A stretch of 64,000 nt of DNA from assembly GCF_000269805.1 (NCBI RefSeq), contig NZ_JH711481.1, forward strand, positions 497,779 through 561,778, given 5' to 3'. Positions 32,869 through 40,597 of the stretch are shown here, piece by piece. A program made the translations under genes and the position numbers. The stretch's first letter is position 1; each line of letters opens with the position of its first letter. The notes under the pieces were generated by a model. That model saw only the letters and a program-made list of their open reading frames with translations. It was not told the DNA's origin and made no database searches. This stretch comes from Actinomyces massiliensis 4401292 (GTDB lineage: Bacteria > Actinomycetota > Actinomycetes > Actinomycetales > Actinomycetaceae).

Positions 32869-35319
32869 ATGGACACCCAAGAACAAACCGAGCTCCCCTC
32901 GTACACCCCAGAGGAGGAGCGCCTCATCATTCGCAACAAGGACGGCGTCCCCGTGGGCATCAAGCCCCACCACACCTGGACGCCGAAGAGCATCGCGATC
33001 TGGGTCGCCGTGACGGCCCTGGGCGTGCTCGGCTGGTGGATGCTGGCCGTCGCCCGCGGCGAGCACGTCAACACCATCTGGTTCGTCGTCACCGCGATCT
33101 GCACCTACGCCATCGGCTACCGCTTCTACGGGCTCTACATCCAGCGCACGATCATGCGGCCCGACGACTCCAACGCCACCCCGGCCGAGCGCATCAACAA
33201 CGGACGCGACTTCGACCCCACCCACCGCGTGGTCCTCTACGGCCACCACTTCGCGGCCATCGCCGGCGCGGGCCCGCTCGTGGGCCCCGTGCTCGCCGCC
33301 CAGATGGGCTACCTGCCCGGCACCCTGTGGATCATCCTGGGCGTGGTCGTGGCCGGGGCCGTCCAGGACATGCTCGTCCTGTTCTTCTCCATGCGCCGCG
33401 GCGGCCGCTCGCTCGGCCAGATGGCCACCGACGAGATCGGCAGGATCGGCGGCATCGTCGCCACGATCGTCGTCTTCGTCATGCTCATGATCGTCCTGGC
33501 GGTCCTGGCCATGGTCTGCGTCAATGCGCTGGCCTCCTCCCCCTGGGGCGTCTTCTCCGTGGGCTGCACCATCCCGATCGCCGTATGCATGGGCCTGTGG
33601 CTGCGCTTCGTCCAGCCCGGACGGATCACCCAGGTCTCCATCGTCGGCTTCGCCGTCCTGATCGGCGTCATCATCGGCGGCCGCTGGGTGGCCGAGTCCT
33701 CCTTCGGCCACTACCTGCACCTGTCGCCCACCGCCCTGGTGTGGGCCATGATCATCTACGGATTCCTGGCCGCCGTCCTGCCCGTGTGGGTGCTGCTGAC
33801 CCCGCGCGACTACCTGTCCACCTTCATGAAGGTCGGCACCATCGTCGTCCTGGCCGCCGGCATCCTGATCGTGCGACCCGTCGTCGAGATGGCCGCCGTC
33901 TCCGAGTTCGCCACCAACACGGACGGCCCGGTCTTCGCCGGCAAGCTCTTCCCCTTCCTGTTCATCACCATCGCCTGCGGCGCCCTGTCCGGCATGCACG
34001 CCATGGTCTCCTCGGGCACGAGCCCCAAGATGATCCAGAAGGAGTCCCAGGCCCGCATGATCGGCTACGCGGGCATGCTCATGGAGTCCTTCGTGGCGAT
34101 CATGGCCCTGGCCGCCGCCGTCTCCCTGAGCCCGGGGATCTACTTCTCCATGAACACCTCGACGGACACGCTGGGCAAGCTCGCCGGTCCCGACGTCGTG
34201 GCCGCCACGCCCTGCGATACCGCGAACGACCCCGACCACCACTGCGAGGAGCTGGCCGAAACGGCCGTCGCCAACCTGGGCGTGACCGATGCCCACGGCA
34301 ACCCGATGAGCCCCGAGTGGGACTCCTGGGACGAGGCCGGCAACCCGACCACCTACACCGGCGCTGCCGCCTTGGAGCGCCTGGCCGGCGACGTCGGCGA
34401 GCCCAACGTGGTCGCGCGCACCGGCGGCGCCCCCACCCTGTCGGTGGGCATGGCCCACATCCTCCATCAGATCGGCGGCGGCCGGACCATGATGGGCTTC
34501 TGGTACCACTTCGCCATCATGTTCGAGGCGCTGTTCATCCTCTCGGCGGTCGACGCCGTCACCCGCGTGGCCCGCTTCCAGCTCTCCGACGCCCTGGGCA
34601 ATGTGTTCCCCAAGTTCAAGGACCCGTCCTGGCACGTCGGCGCCTGGGCGACCACCGGCGTGGTCGTGGCCGCCTGGGGCTCACTGCTGCTCATGGGCGT
34701 GACCGACCCGCGCGGCGGCATCAAGACCCTCTATCCGCTGTTCGGCATCGCCAACCAGCTCATCGCCGCCGTGGCCCTGCTGGTGGTCACCGTCATGGTC
34801 GTGCGCAAGGGGTATACGAAGTGGGTGTGGATCCCCCTGATCCCCCTGGCCTTCGACACGGCCGTCACCTTCGTGGCGTCCTGGCAGAAGATCTTCTCCA
34901 CCGATCCGCTGGTCGGCTACTTCCAGCAGCACCGCGACGCCCAGGCCAAGCTGGACACGCTCACCGACCCGGCGGCCATCGACGTCCAGCGGGCGATCGT
35001 CCGCAACACCATGATCCAGGGGACGCTGTCGGTCGTCTTCCTCGTCATGGTCGCCTTCGTCATACTGTGCGCCCTGGTGCGCGTGATCCGGACGATCCGC
35101 AGCGGCGACACCACGACCTCCGAGGACCCCTACCAGGAGTCGAACTTCTACGCCCCGGAGACCATGATCGCCGACAAGCTGCAGAAGAAACTCGTGGAGG
35201 AGTACGAGAGGGTCGGCGATCCCGATCTCATTCCGGGCCATTCGCACGCCCATGCGGGCAGTGCCGGCAGCACCGACAACGCCGACAGCACAGACAGCAC
35301 AGTCAGTGCGGGCAGCTGA
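32869..35319 (+). CDS. cstA: Carbon starvation protein A, pyruvate/peptide transporter
   Basis: 816 residues from ATG 32869 (GAGAAGTGA upstream). Typical CstA sequence: cytoplasmic start, helix WVAVTALGVLGWWMLAVARG, the motif GRDFDPTHRVVLYGHHFAAI then AGAGPLVGPVLAAQMG, and many further helices. A hydrophilic loop of about 100 residues (residues ~430-520, with TPCDTANDPDHHCEEL) lies before GGRTMMGFWYHFAIMFEALF. CstA proteins import pyruvate and possibly peptides when carbon is short. The C-terminal tail is a 9-bp-repeat-encoded Ser/Asp/Thr stretch. The next gene, ybdD-like, overlaps the end, as is usual for this pair. Confidence 0.95.
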   Translation: MDTQEQTELPSYTPEEERLIIRNKDGVPVGIKPHHTWTPKSIAIWVAVTALGVLGWWMLAVARGEHVNTIWFVVTAICTYAIGYRFYGLYIQRTIMRPDDSNATPAERINNGRDFDPTHRVVLYGHHFAAIAGAGPLVGPVLAAQMGYLPGTLWIILGVVVAGAVQDMLVLFFSMRRGGRSLGQMATDEIGRIGGIVATIVVFVMLMIVLAVLAMVCVNALASSPWGVFSVGCTIPIAVCMGLWLRFVQPGRITQVSIVGFAVLIGVIIGGRWVAESSFGHYLHLSPTALVWAMIIYGFLAAVLPVWVLLTPRDYLSTFMKVGTIVVLAAGILIVRPVVEMAAVSEFATNTDGPVFAGKLFPFLFITIACGALSGMHAMVSSGTSPKMIQKESQARMIGYAGMLMESFVAIMALAAAVSLSPGIYFSMNTSTDTLGKLAGPDVVAATPCDTANDPDHHCEELAETAVANLGVTDAHGNPMSPEWDSWDEAGNPTTYTGAAALERLAGDVGEPNVVARTGGAPTLSVGMAHILHQIGGGRTMMGFWYHFAIMFEALFILSAVDAVTRVARFQLSDALGNVFPKFKDPSWHVGAWATTGVVVAAWGSLLLMGVTDPRGGIKTLYPLFGIANQLIAAVALLVVTVMVVRKGYTKWVWIPLIPLAFDTAVTFVASWQKIFSTDPLVGYFQQHRDAQAKLDTLTDPAAIDVQRAIVRNTMIQGTLSVVFLVMVAFVILCALVRVIRTIRSGDTTTSEDPYQESNFYAPETMIADKLQKKLVEEYERVGDPDLIPGHSHAHAGSAGSTDNADSTDSTVSAGS
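35228..35316. repeat. 9-bp repeats at cstA 3' end
   Basis: Units GCAGTGCCG, GCAGCACCG, ACAACGCCG, ACAGCACAG, ACAGCACAG and TCAGTGCGG follow each other from about 35258, encoding the low-complexity Ser/Asp/Thr tail of CstA. Confidence 0.65.
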
Positions 35320-35761
35320 GGGCGGCGCGTTGACAGGGCAGTCACGTCGTCGCCCCACGACGGCGGGCGCAGCACCAGGCGGGGAGCGGTCCGGCACGAC
35401 GCCGGGTGCCGGCTCCACCGCCGGTGCGCGCACCCCGCCCGCCGCGCAGGCGGGGGCGGCTGAGAGCGCCTCGAGCGGCAGAGCTCTCAGTGTCGTCAGC
35501 GGCCTCAGCGGTTCCAGCGGCTCCAGTGGCCTCCGCACCTGCAGGGTTCTCAGCGGCCTGGCCGCCGGTCTCGCGCGCCTGCGCGCCGGCCTGGCCGGCG
35601 CCCGCCGTCTGTGGCGCGATTTCACCGGCGAGTCGGCGTACGACCGCTATGTCGAACGGCATCGGCGCGAGCACCCCGACCATGAGCCGCTGAGCGAGCG
35701 CCAGTGGTGGCGGGCCCGAGCGGAGTTCGACGAGCGCAACGTCTCCACCGGATGCTGCTGA
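35306..35761 (+). CDS. YbdD/YjiX (DUF466) family protein, CstA partner
   Basis: About 151 residues if started at GTG 35306, within the cstA end; TTG 35330 is also possible. Only the last ~65 residues are the conserved domain: RRLWRDFTGESAYDRYVERH, REHPDHEPLSERQWWRAR and AEFDERNVSTGCC. Family members are usually 60-70 residues, so the Gly/Ala/Ser-rich first half, partly made of 9-bp repeats (TCAGCGGCC, TCAGCGGTT, CCAGCGGCT near 35500), is an unusual extension or the true start is further inside. The small partner is needed for CstA-type pyruvate uptake in enterobacteria. Confidence 0.8.
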   Translation: MRAAEGGALTGQSRRRPTTAGAAPGGERSGTTPGAGSTAGARTPPAAQAGAAESASSGRALSVVSGLSGSSGSSGLRTCRVLSGLAAGLARLRAGLAGARRLWRDFTGESAYDRYVERHRREHPDHEPLSERQWWRARAEFDERNVSTGCC

Positions 35762-35797
35762 GCCCGTCTATCCGCTCGATCGACTCCATCACACGCA

Positions 35798-35866
35798 TCG
35801 AGGTCGACTTCTTCGAACGAAATAGACGGTGCCACCGTCGTCCTCGTTCGAAGAAGTCGACCTCGA
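35798..35866. repeat. 69-bp hairpin element, copy 3
   Basis: TCGAGGTCGACTTCTTCGAA pairs exactly with its inverse at the right end. The inner part is GACGGTG-C-CACCGTC. It lies in the convergent gap between the ybdD-like and esterase genes. Confidence 0.9.
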
Positions 35867-35926
35867 CATCGCGCAACATCGCCTGACATCGCCCAGCGAT
35901 GCGCAGAGGCCCTAAGGCGGGCGCCA

Positions 35927-36991
35927 TCAGGCGCCGTCGGTCAACAGCATCTCGAGCGCCCCGTCCACATGGTCGGAGACCATCTGCCAATCATGATCCG
36001 CCGCCTCGTCCGGCTCGTAGATGACGGTGACTCCCCGCTCCGCCGCCATATCGGCGAGCAGAGGCGTGTCATCGACGTCCACGTCCAGTGACTGCCCGCC
36101 GACTGTGAGATAGAGACTCAGCCCGTCCCTCAGCTCGAAGTCCGGGTCGCTCAGGTAGACGGCGGGCGACTGACGCTCGTACTCGACGTCATCGGCGAGC
36201 AGAGGCGCGGCGTCCGCCCCGGGCTCGCCGTAGTCGGCCATGGCCGCGGCGGAGGAGAACATGTCCTGATGCTGGAAGAGCAGATTGGTCGCGCAGAAGG
36301 CGCCCATCGAGAAGCCCATGAGAACGCGATGGTCGGCATCGGCGTACGTGGAGTACGTCTCGTCCACCCAGGGAACGACGCCCTGTGTGAGATAGGTGTC
36401 GATGAGGGGGCCGTCGGTGGTCGAATCCAGGCAGCGGGTGTCGGAGACCTCAGGAGTCGAGATCTCCGGGGAGACGGCGATGACGGGAGGAATCGCGCCG
36501 TCATCGATGAGGCGGTCGAGCCGACTGGCCAGAGCAGTCCCGGAGAACCAGTCCGACGACCAGCCGGGAGTGCCGTGGAACAGGTAGACCACGGAATAGC
36601 GGGTGGACGACCCGGCGTCATAGCCGGGAGGCGTGTAGACGTAGGTCGTCGAGTCCGCCGTCCCCAGCTCGGCATCGCCGTCGACGTCGACAGCGCTGAC
36701 CGAGCCGGTGCTCACGCCGTCCCCGGTCACCAGCAGCTCCTGAGCTCCCACATCCTGAGATCGCATCGTGTCGATCACGGGGGAGTCGTCCCCGAGCAGT
36801 ACGGACGACGATCCCGACGACTGCACGGTCTCGAAGTACCCGGCGCCCTTGGCGTGCTCGGCGTCTTCAGTGTCTTTGGCGCCTCCGGCGGCCCCGTGCT
36901 GGGAGCCCAGGCCCCATGCGCACAGCGCCACCACCACGAGGCCCACGACGCCATAGGCGCGGGGCCGACTCACGAATCGCTTCTGACTCAC
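35927..36991 (-). CDS. Secreted esterase (Fes/antigen 85-like, PF00756 type)
   Basis: 354 residues from GTG 36991. The N-terminal segment AYGVVGLVVVALCAWGLGS is a signal anchor, followed by a linker of Asp/Glu/Ala from 9-bp repeats (around 36840). Catalytic domain: TTYVYTPPGYDAG, SVVYLFHGTPGWSSDWF, then the nucleophile elbow MGFSMGAFCA. Asp and His candidates near the C-terminus are EPDEAADH. The family includes siderophore esterases, feruloyl esterases and mycolyltransferases; no specific choice is possible. It is probably active outside the membrane. Confidence 0.82.
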   Translation of the reverse strand: MSQKRFVSRPRAYGVVGLVVVALCAWGLGSQHGAAGGAKDTEDAEHAKGAGYFETVQSSGSSSVLLGDDSPVIDTMRSQDVGAQELLVTGDGVSTGSVSAVDVDGDAELGTADSTTYVYTPPGYDAGSSTRYSVVYLFHGTPGWSSDWFSGTALASRLDRLIDDGAIPPVIAVSPEISTPEVSDTRCLDSTTDGPLIDTYLTQGVVPWVDETYSTYADADHRVLMGFSMGAFCATNLLFQHQDMFSSAAAMADYGEPGADAAPLLADDVEYERQSPAVYLSDPDFELRDGLSLYLTVGGQSLDVDVDDTPLLADMAAERGVTVIYEPDEAADHDWQMVSDHVDGALEMLLTDGA

Positions 36992-37076
36992 ACGACGATT
37001 GTCCGTCCACTCGGAGCCGCTGGTGCTGTGTGTCGCACCACGTCCACTTTCCGGTCAACGCCGATAGCCTCCGCCC

Positions 37077-37481
37077 ATGAGCTGTTTCCGCATCGCCTGC
37101 CGTGTCGCCGCGGGGATCTACTTCGTGGTCGTCCTGCTCGCCGTGCTCTGGGACTCGGGCTCCGAGATCGCCGAGCTCAAGGAATCGGTCGGTCCCTGGT
37201 TCCTCAACGCCGAGGGGAAGGACATCATCCTCAACCTGGTCATGCTCGCCCCCCTGACCCTTCTGGCCCATCTGGGCTGGCCGCGCACCGCCTGGTGGCA
37301 CTGGGCCCTGGCCGGCTGCGCCCTCGGGGCGGGCGCCGAGCTCGCCCAATGGGCACTGCCCTTCCTGCTCAGGCGCGCGACCTGGATCAATATCGCCGAG
37401 AACGCCGTCGGCGCCTGGGCCGGCGCCCTCGCGGCGCACGTCCTGTGGCATATCCGACGCCGCATGCAGCCGCAGCCCTGA
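37077..37481 (+). CDS. VanZ-like family membrane protein
   Basis: 134 residues with three or four helices: ACRVAAGIYFVVVLLAVLW, NLVMLAPLTLLAHLGWP and WWHWALAGCALGAGAELAQW, and a C-terminal helix. The conserved VanZ pattern D-x-x-x-N (GKDIILNLVMLAPL) and the second block TWINIAENAVGAWAG are visible. VanZ confers low-level teicoplanin resistance in enterococci; most homologues have no known role. It is a single gene ended by a hairpin. Confidence 0.85.
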   Translation: MSCFRIACRVAAGIYFVVVLLAVLWDSGSEIAELKESVGPWFLNAEGKDIILNLVMLAPLTLLAHLGWPRTAWWHWALAGCALGAGAELAQWALPFLLRRATWINIAENAVGAWAGALAAHVLWHIRRRMQPQP

Positions 37482-37532
37482 ACGCTCCGGCGCAACACCG
37501 GCACCCCGGCACGCCGGCACGACAGCACGACA

Positions 37533-37568
37533 AAGGCCCGGGCCGCCGATCCACGGGCTCCGGGCCTT
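37533..37568. terminator. Terminator hairpin after VanZ gene
   Basis: AAGGCCCGG (37533-37541) pairs with CCGGGCCTT (37560-37568); it can serve both the VanZ gene and the opposite tRNA-Leu gene. 9-bp TCAG-type units (TCAGTTCAC, TCAGTGCAT) follow at about 37576. Confidence 0.65.
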
Positions 37569-37626
37569 ATTGCACTCAGTTCACTCAGTGCATTCATTGC
37601 GCTCAACGTGCGCTGATACTCAACCG

Positions 37627-37710
37627 TGCGCGAGGGGGGACTCGAACCCCCATGATCGCGAGATCACACGGACCTGAACCGTGCGCGTCTACCAATTCCG
37701 CCACTCGCGC
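37627..37710 (-). tRNA. tRNA-Leu (CAG)
   Basis: Reverse strand: acceptor GCGCGAG paired with CTCGCGC, D-arm GGCGGAATTGGTAGAC, anticodon stem-loop ACGG-TTCAGGT-CCGT giving CAG, a class II long variable arm and T-arm GGGGGTTCGAGTCCCCC. 84 nt, with no encoded CCA. Confidence 0.95.
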
Positions 37711-38041
37711 GAGAAGCGAGGATGACAATAGCCGCCTGACAGTCCCGACGTCCACTTCGCGATGCGGACCATCAGGTGAGACCGCTCACCCTCACGTCGC
37801 CCCCGCCCCTCGCCGACGCTTCAACAGCACCTCACCGACACCTCACCAACACTGATCTTCCGCTTGTCATGCGACATTTCCCATGGATTTCCCATGGGCG
37901 CAACACAGCGATGGTCTGCACTACCCGTCCTACGGGTCACAGCCGTTACGATGGGCACGGCTCGCCGGACGCCGCCGTACCGCCCGGCATCACGGCCACC
38001 GCGGTCATCTCGGCCGCGCCGAGCACACGGGGAGGTAGTCC
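37711..38041 (+). promoter_or_regulatory. Upstream region of the FHA-kinase operon
   Basis: 331 bp without a gene. It contains the inverted repeat ACCCGT-N3-ACGGGT (37923-37937) followed by TACGAT (37947-37952), a possible -10 box. The operon's first start is about 90 bp further on. Confidence 0.35.
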
Positions 38042-38749
38042 ATGGGCATCCTGGACAAGTTCGAGAAGGGCGTCGAGAACGTCACCAGTCGCGCCATGTC
38101 TCATTTCTCGGATGATGTCGAGCCCATCGAGATCGCCTCGAAAGTGCGCGAGACGATGGACAAGCGCGCCGCGTCGTTCGCCCGCGATCGATCCGTCGTC
38201 CCCAACGTCTTCCGCATTCATCTGGCGCCCAGTGACGTCTCCCGCATCGAGAGCTGGGGGCTGGATGAGATGATCCGCCAGATGGAAGAAGTCGCCACCA
38301 CTCACGCCTCCGAGCAGGGCTACTCCTTCGTCGGCCCGGTCAAGGTCTCCTTCGTCCCCGATGCCGACCTGACGGCGCCCGCCATCGAGATCGAGTCCTC
38401 GACGCGGCGCGGGGGCGCGGCACCGGCGGCCTCCGCCAGCGCGACGCCGAGCCACCCGATCCTCGACATCGACGGCCAGCGGTACCTGCTGACGGGCCCG
38501 GTCACCGTCATCGGACGCGGCTCGGAGGCCGACATCATCGTCGACGACTCCGGCGTCTCCCGCCGGCATCTCGAGATCCGCCTCACGCAGGGTCACGCGA
38601 TCGCCACCGACCTGGGCTCGACCAACGGCACCTTCGTCGAGGGGCATCGTGTGGACGCCGCCACGCTCCTGGACGGCAACACACTCACAGTCGGTCGCAC
38701 CCGGATCATGTTCTGGGACGGCTCTCAGGGTACCGAGGCAGGCGTGTGA
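38042..38749 (+). CDS. fhaA: FHA-domain protein FhaA
   Basis: 235 residues from ATG 38042, preceded by GGGGAGG. The N-terminal DUF3662 domain (about 1-125: MGILDKFEKGVENVTSRAMS ... VEPIEIASKVRETMD) and a C-terminal FHA domain (about 145-228) are joined by a short Ala-rich linker. FHA landmarks: VIGRGSEADIIV, SGVSRRHLEIRL, DLGSTNGTFVEG. The FHA domain binds phosphothreonine made by PknA/PknB. In mycobacteria FhaA binds the pseudokinase MviN (MurJ) complex and controls peptidoglycan synthesis. It is shorter than the mycobacterial protein (over 400 residues). First gene of a seven-gene operon. Confidence 0.92.
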   Translation: MGILDKFEKGVENVTSRAMSHFSDDVEPIEIASKVRETMDKRAASFARDRSVVPNVFRIHLAPSDVSRIESWGLDEMIRQMEEVATTHASEQGYSFVGPVKVSFVPDADLTAPAIEIESSTRRGGAAPAASASATPSHPILDIDGQRYLLTGPVTVIGRGSEADIIVDDSGVSRRHLEIRLTQGHAIATDLGSTNGTFVEGHRVDAATLLDGNTLTVGRTRIMFWDGSQGTEAGV

Positions 38750-39219
38750 GCGAGCTCGCCTTCACCATTGCGCGGCTCGGCTTCCTCGCCCTGCTGTGGT
38801 TCTTCGTCTTCCTCATCATCCGCACCCTGCGCCGCGACACCGCCGAAGCCTCCTCGCCCACTCCTCGACGCCGTTTCAGCCGCGAGAAGAACACCCCCGC
38901 CGCCGCGCCCAGCAACGGGCGCCGCCGAGGCGCCACCCGCCTCATCATCACCGAGGGCCCGCTGGCAGGCTCCATGGTCCCGCTGACGCCGACCTCGATC
39001 ACGATCGGCCGCGACCAGAACTGCACGCTCGTTCTCAACGACTCCTACGCCTCCTCCCACCACGCGCGCGTCTTCCCCAAGGACGGCAGCTGGTGGCTCG
39101 AGGACCTCAACTCCACCAACGGGACGACGCTGGCCGGACGTCCGGTCCACGGCGCCGTCGAGCTCCCGGTCGGCGTCCCCGTCCGGATCGGTCAGACCAC
39201 TTTGGAGCTGCGCCCATGA
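38746..39219 (+). CDS. fhaB: FHA-domain protein FhaB/FipA
   Basis: 157 residues from GTG 38746, overlapping the fhaA stop. N-terminal membrane helix (IARLGFLALLWFFVFLIIRT), a basic linker with Thr-rich spots such as SSPTPRRRF that are possible kinase sites, then an FHA domain: TSITIGRDQNCTLVL, YASSHHARVFPKDG and DLNSTNGTTLAGRPV. The mycobacterial counterpart FipA/FhaB links FtsZ and FtsQ to kinase signalling. Its position between FhaA and the PP2C phosphatase is the conserved actinobacterial order. Confidence 0.92.
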   Translation: MSELAFTIARLGFLALLWFFVFLIIRTLRRDTAEASSPTPRRRFSREKNTPAAAPSNGRRRGATRLIITEGPLAGSMVPLTPTSITIGRDQNCTLVLNDSYASSHHARVFPKDGSWWLEDLNSTNGTTLAGRPVHGAVELPVGVPVRIGQTTLELRP

Positions 39220-40586
39220 CAATCTCACTGCGCTATGCGGCACGTAGCGACATCGGCCTGGTGCGGTCCTCCAACCAGGACTCCGGCTACGCCGGCCCCC
39301 ACCTCGTCATCCTGTGCGACGGCATGGGCGGGCCGGCCGGGGGGGATATCGCCTCCGCGGTCGCCATCGAGCATCTCGTCCCGCTGGACGCCGACTCCCA
39401 TCAGGCCGGCGAGCTCCTCGGGCTGCTGCGCGAGGCCGTGCAGGAGGCGCACACCGAACTGGTCACGCTCTCGGCGAGCAACCCCGATCTCTCGGGCCTG
39501 GGCACCACCTGCATCGCCATCATGCGCAGCGGCAACAAGCTCGCCATGATCCACGTGGGCGATTCGCGCGCCTACCTCCTGCGCGACGGCGAACTCACCC
39601 AGGTGACCACCGATCACACCTTCGTGGAGTACCTGGTCGAGACGGGGCGGCTGACCCGTGAGCAGGCCCGTCGCCACCCCCAGCGCTCCGTCCTGCTGCG
39701 CGTGCTCGGCGATGCCGAGGGCGATGTCCAGCTCGACGAGTCCATTCGCGAGGCGGTGCCCGGAGACCGGTGGCTGCTGTGCTCGGACGGCCTGAGCGGC
39801 CCGGTCACCGGCGAGACCATCGCCGAGGTCCTCTCCGGCGTGGAGGATCCGGGCCAGGCCGCCGATCAGCTCATCGACCTGGCACTGCGAGCAGGCGGGC
39901 CCGACAACGTCACCGCGGTCATCGTCGACGTCGTCGAGGACGAGCAGCAGCCGCAGACCGACCCGCAGATGGTGGGTTCGGCCGCCAATCGTCGCGCGCG
40001 CCTGGAGCAGGCAGCCTCCGGCGACTCCCCGGCCTCGACCGAATCCGACGGGGATGCCGCGGTCGCCTCGACGCCGGCGGCCAAGGCCGCGGCCCTGGTG
40101 GCCAGTCTCGAGGAGTCCGAGGAGGACCCGGAGCCCGAGCAGGCGAGCGCCATCGCCGAGGAGGTGCGGTCCCAGAAGATCAAGCACAAGCGGCGACGGC
40201 GCCAATCGCTCATCGCCTCCATCATCCTCGTGCTGGCGCTGGCGGGGTCGGCATTCCTGGGATACCGGTGGACGCAGACGCAGTACTACGTCGCCGTGGC
40301 CGACGGCAAGGTCGCCATCTACCAGGGCATACCGCAGCAGCTCGGGCCGCTCACCTTCAGCCACCTCGTGGAGACGTACGACACCCCTGCGCTCGATGAT
40401 CTCGACGATCTCATGCGCGAGCGTCTGACCGCGGCAGTCACACAGCCCTCTCTGGAGGCCGCCCGCGAGTACGTGGACGTGACCGTGAGCACGCACATCG
40501 CCACCACACCGACACCGACCGCCACGCCGTCGGCATCCGCCTCTGCCGCGGTGGAGGAACCACCACCGGTCGCTCCGGACAACTGA
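39216..40586 (+). CDS. pstP: PP2C-type Ser/Thr phosphatase PstP
   Basis: 456 residues from ATG 39216, overlapping the fhaB stop. The catalytic domain (1-240) has the metal-binding motifs: ARSDIGLVRSSNQDSG, VILCDGMGGPAGG, GLGTTCIAI, IHVGDSRAYLLRDG, WLLCSDGLSG and GGPDNVTAVIV. After a ~85-residue acidic linker a membrane helix follows (about 327-349: SLIASIILVLALAGSAFLG), then an outside domain of ~105 residues with a Thr/Ala/Pro tail. It reverses the PknA/PknB phosphorylations of envelope and division proteins. Topology and neighbours match mycobacterial PstP. Confidence 0.95.
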   Translation: MTISLRYAARSDIGLVRSSNQDSGYAGPHLVILCDGMGGPAGGDIASAVAIEHLVPLDADSHQAGELLGLLREAVQEAHTELVTLSASNPDLSGLGTTCIAIMRSGNKLAMIHVGDSRAYLLRDGELTQVTTDHTFVEYLVETGRLTREQARRHPQRSVLLRVLGDAEGDVQLDESIREAVPGDRWLLCSDGLSGPVTGETIAEVLSGVEDPGQAADQLIDLALRAGGPDNVTAVIVDVVEDEQQPQTDPQMVGSAANRRARLEQAASGDSPASTESDGDAAVASTPAAKAAALVASLEESEEDPEPEQASAIAEEVRSQKIKHKRRRRQSLIASIILVLALAGSAFLGYRWTQTQYYVAVADGKVAIYQGIPQQLGPLTFSHLVETYDTPALDDLDDLMRERLTAAVTQPSLEAAREYVDVTVSTHIATTPTPTATPSASASAAVEEPPPVAPDN

Positions 40587-40597
40587 AGGGCCGAGCG

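Noticed and set aside
31018-35319. A single 1433-codon frame upstream of and including cstA
   Set aside because: Its first ~615 codons are the antisense of the AspT-type antiporter gene; CstA homology and an RBS place the start at 32869.
33036-35333. Second frame (765 codons) within cstA
   Set aside because: Arg/Pro/His-rich shadow typical of a frame-shifted high-GC gene.
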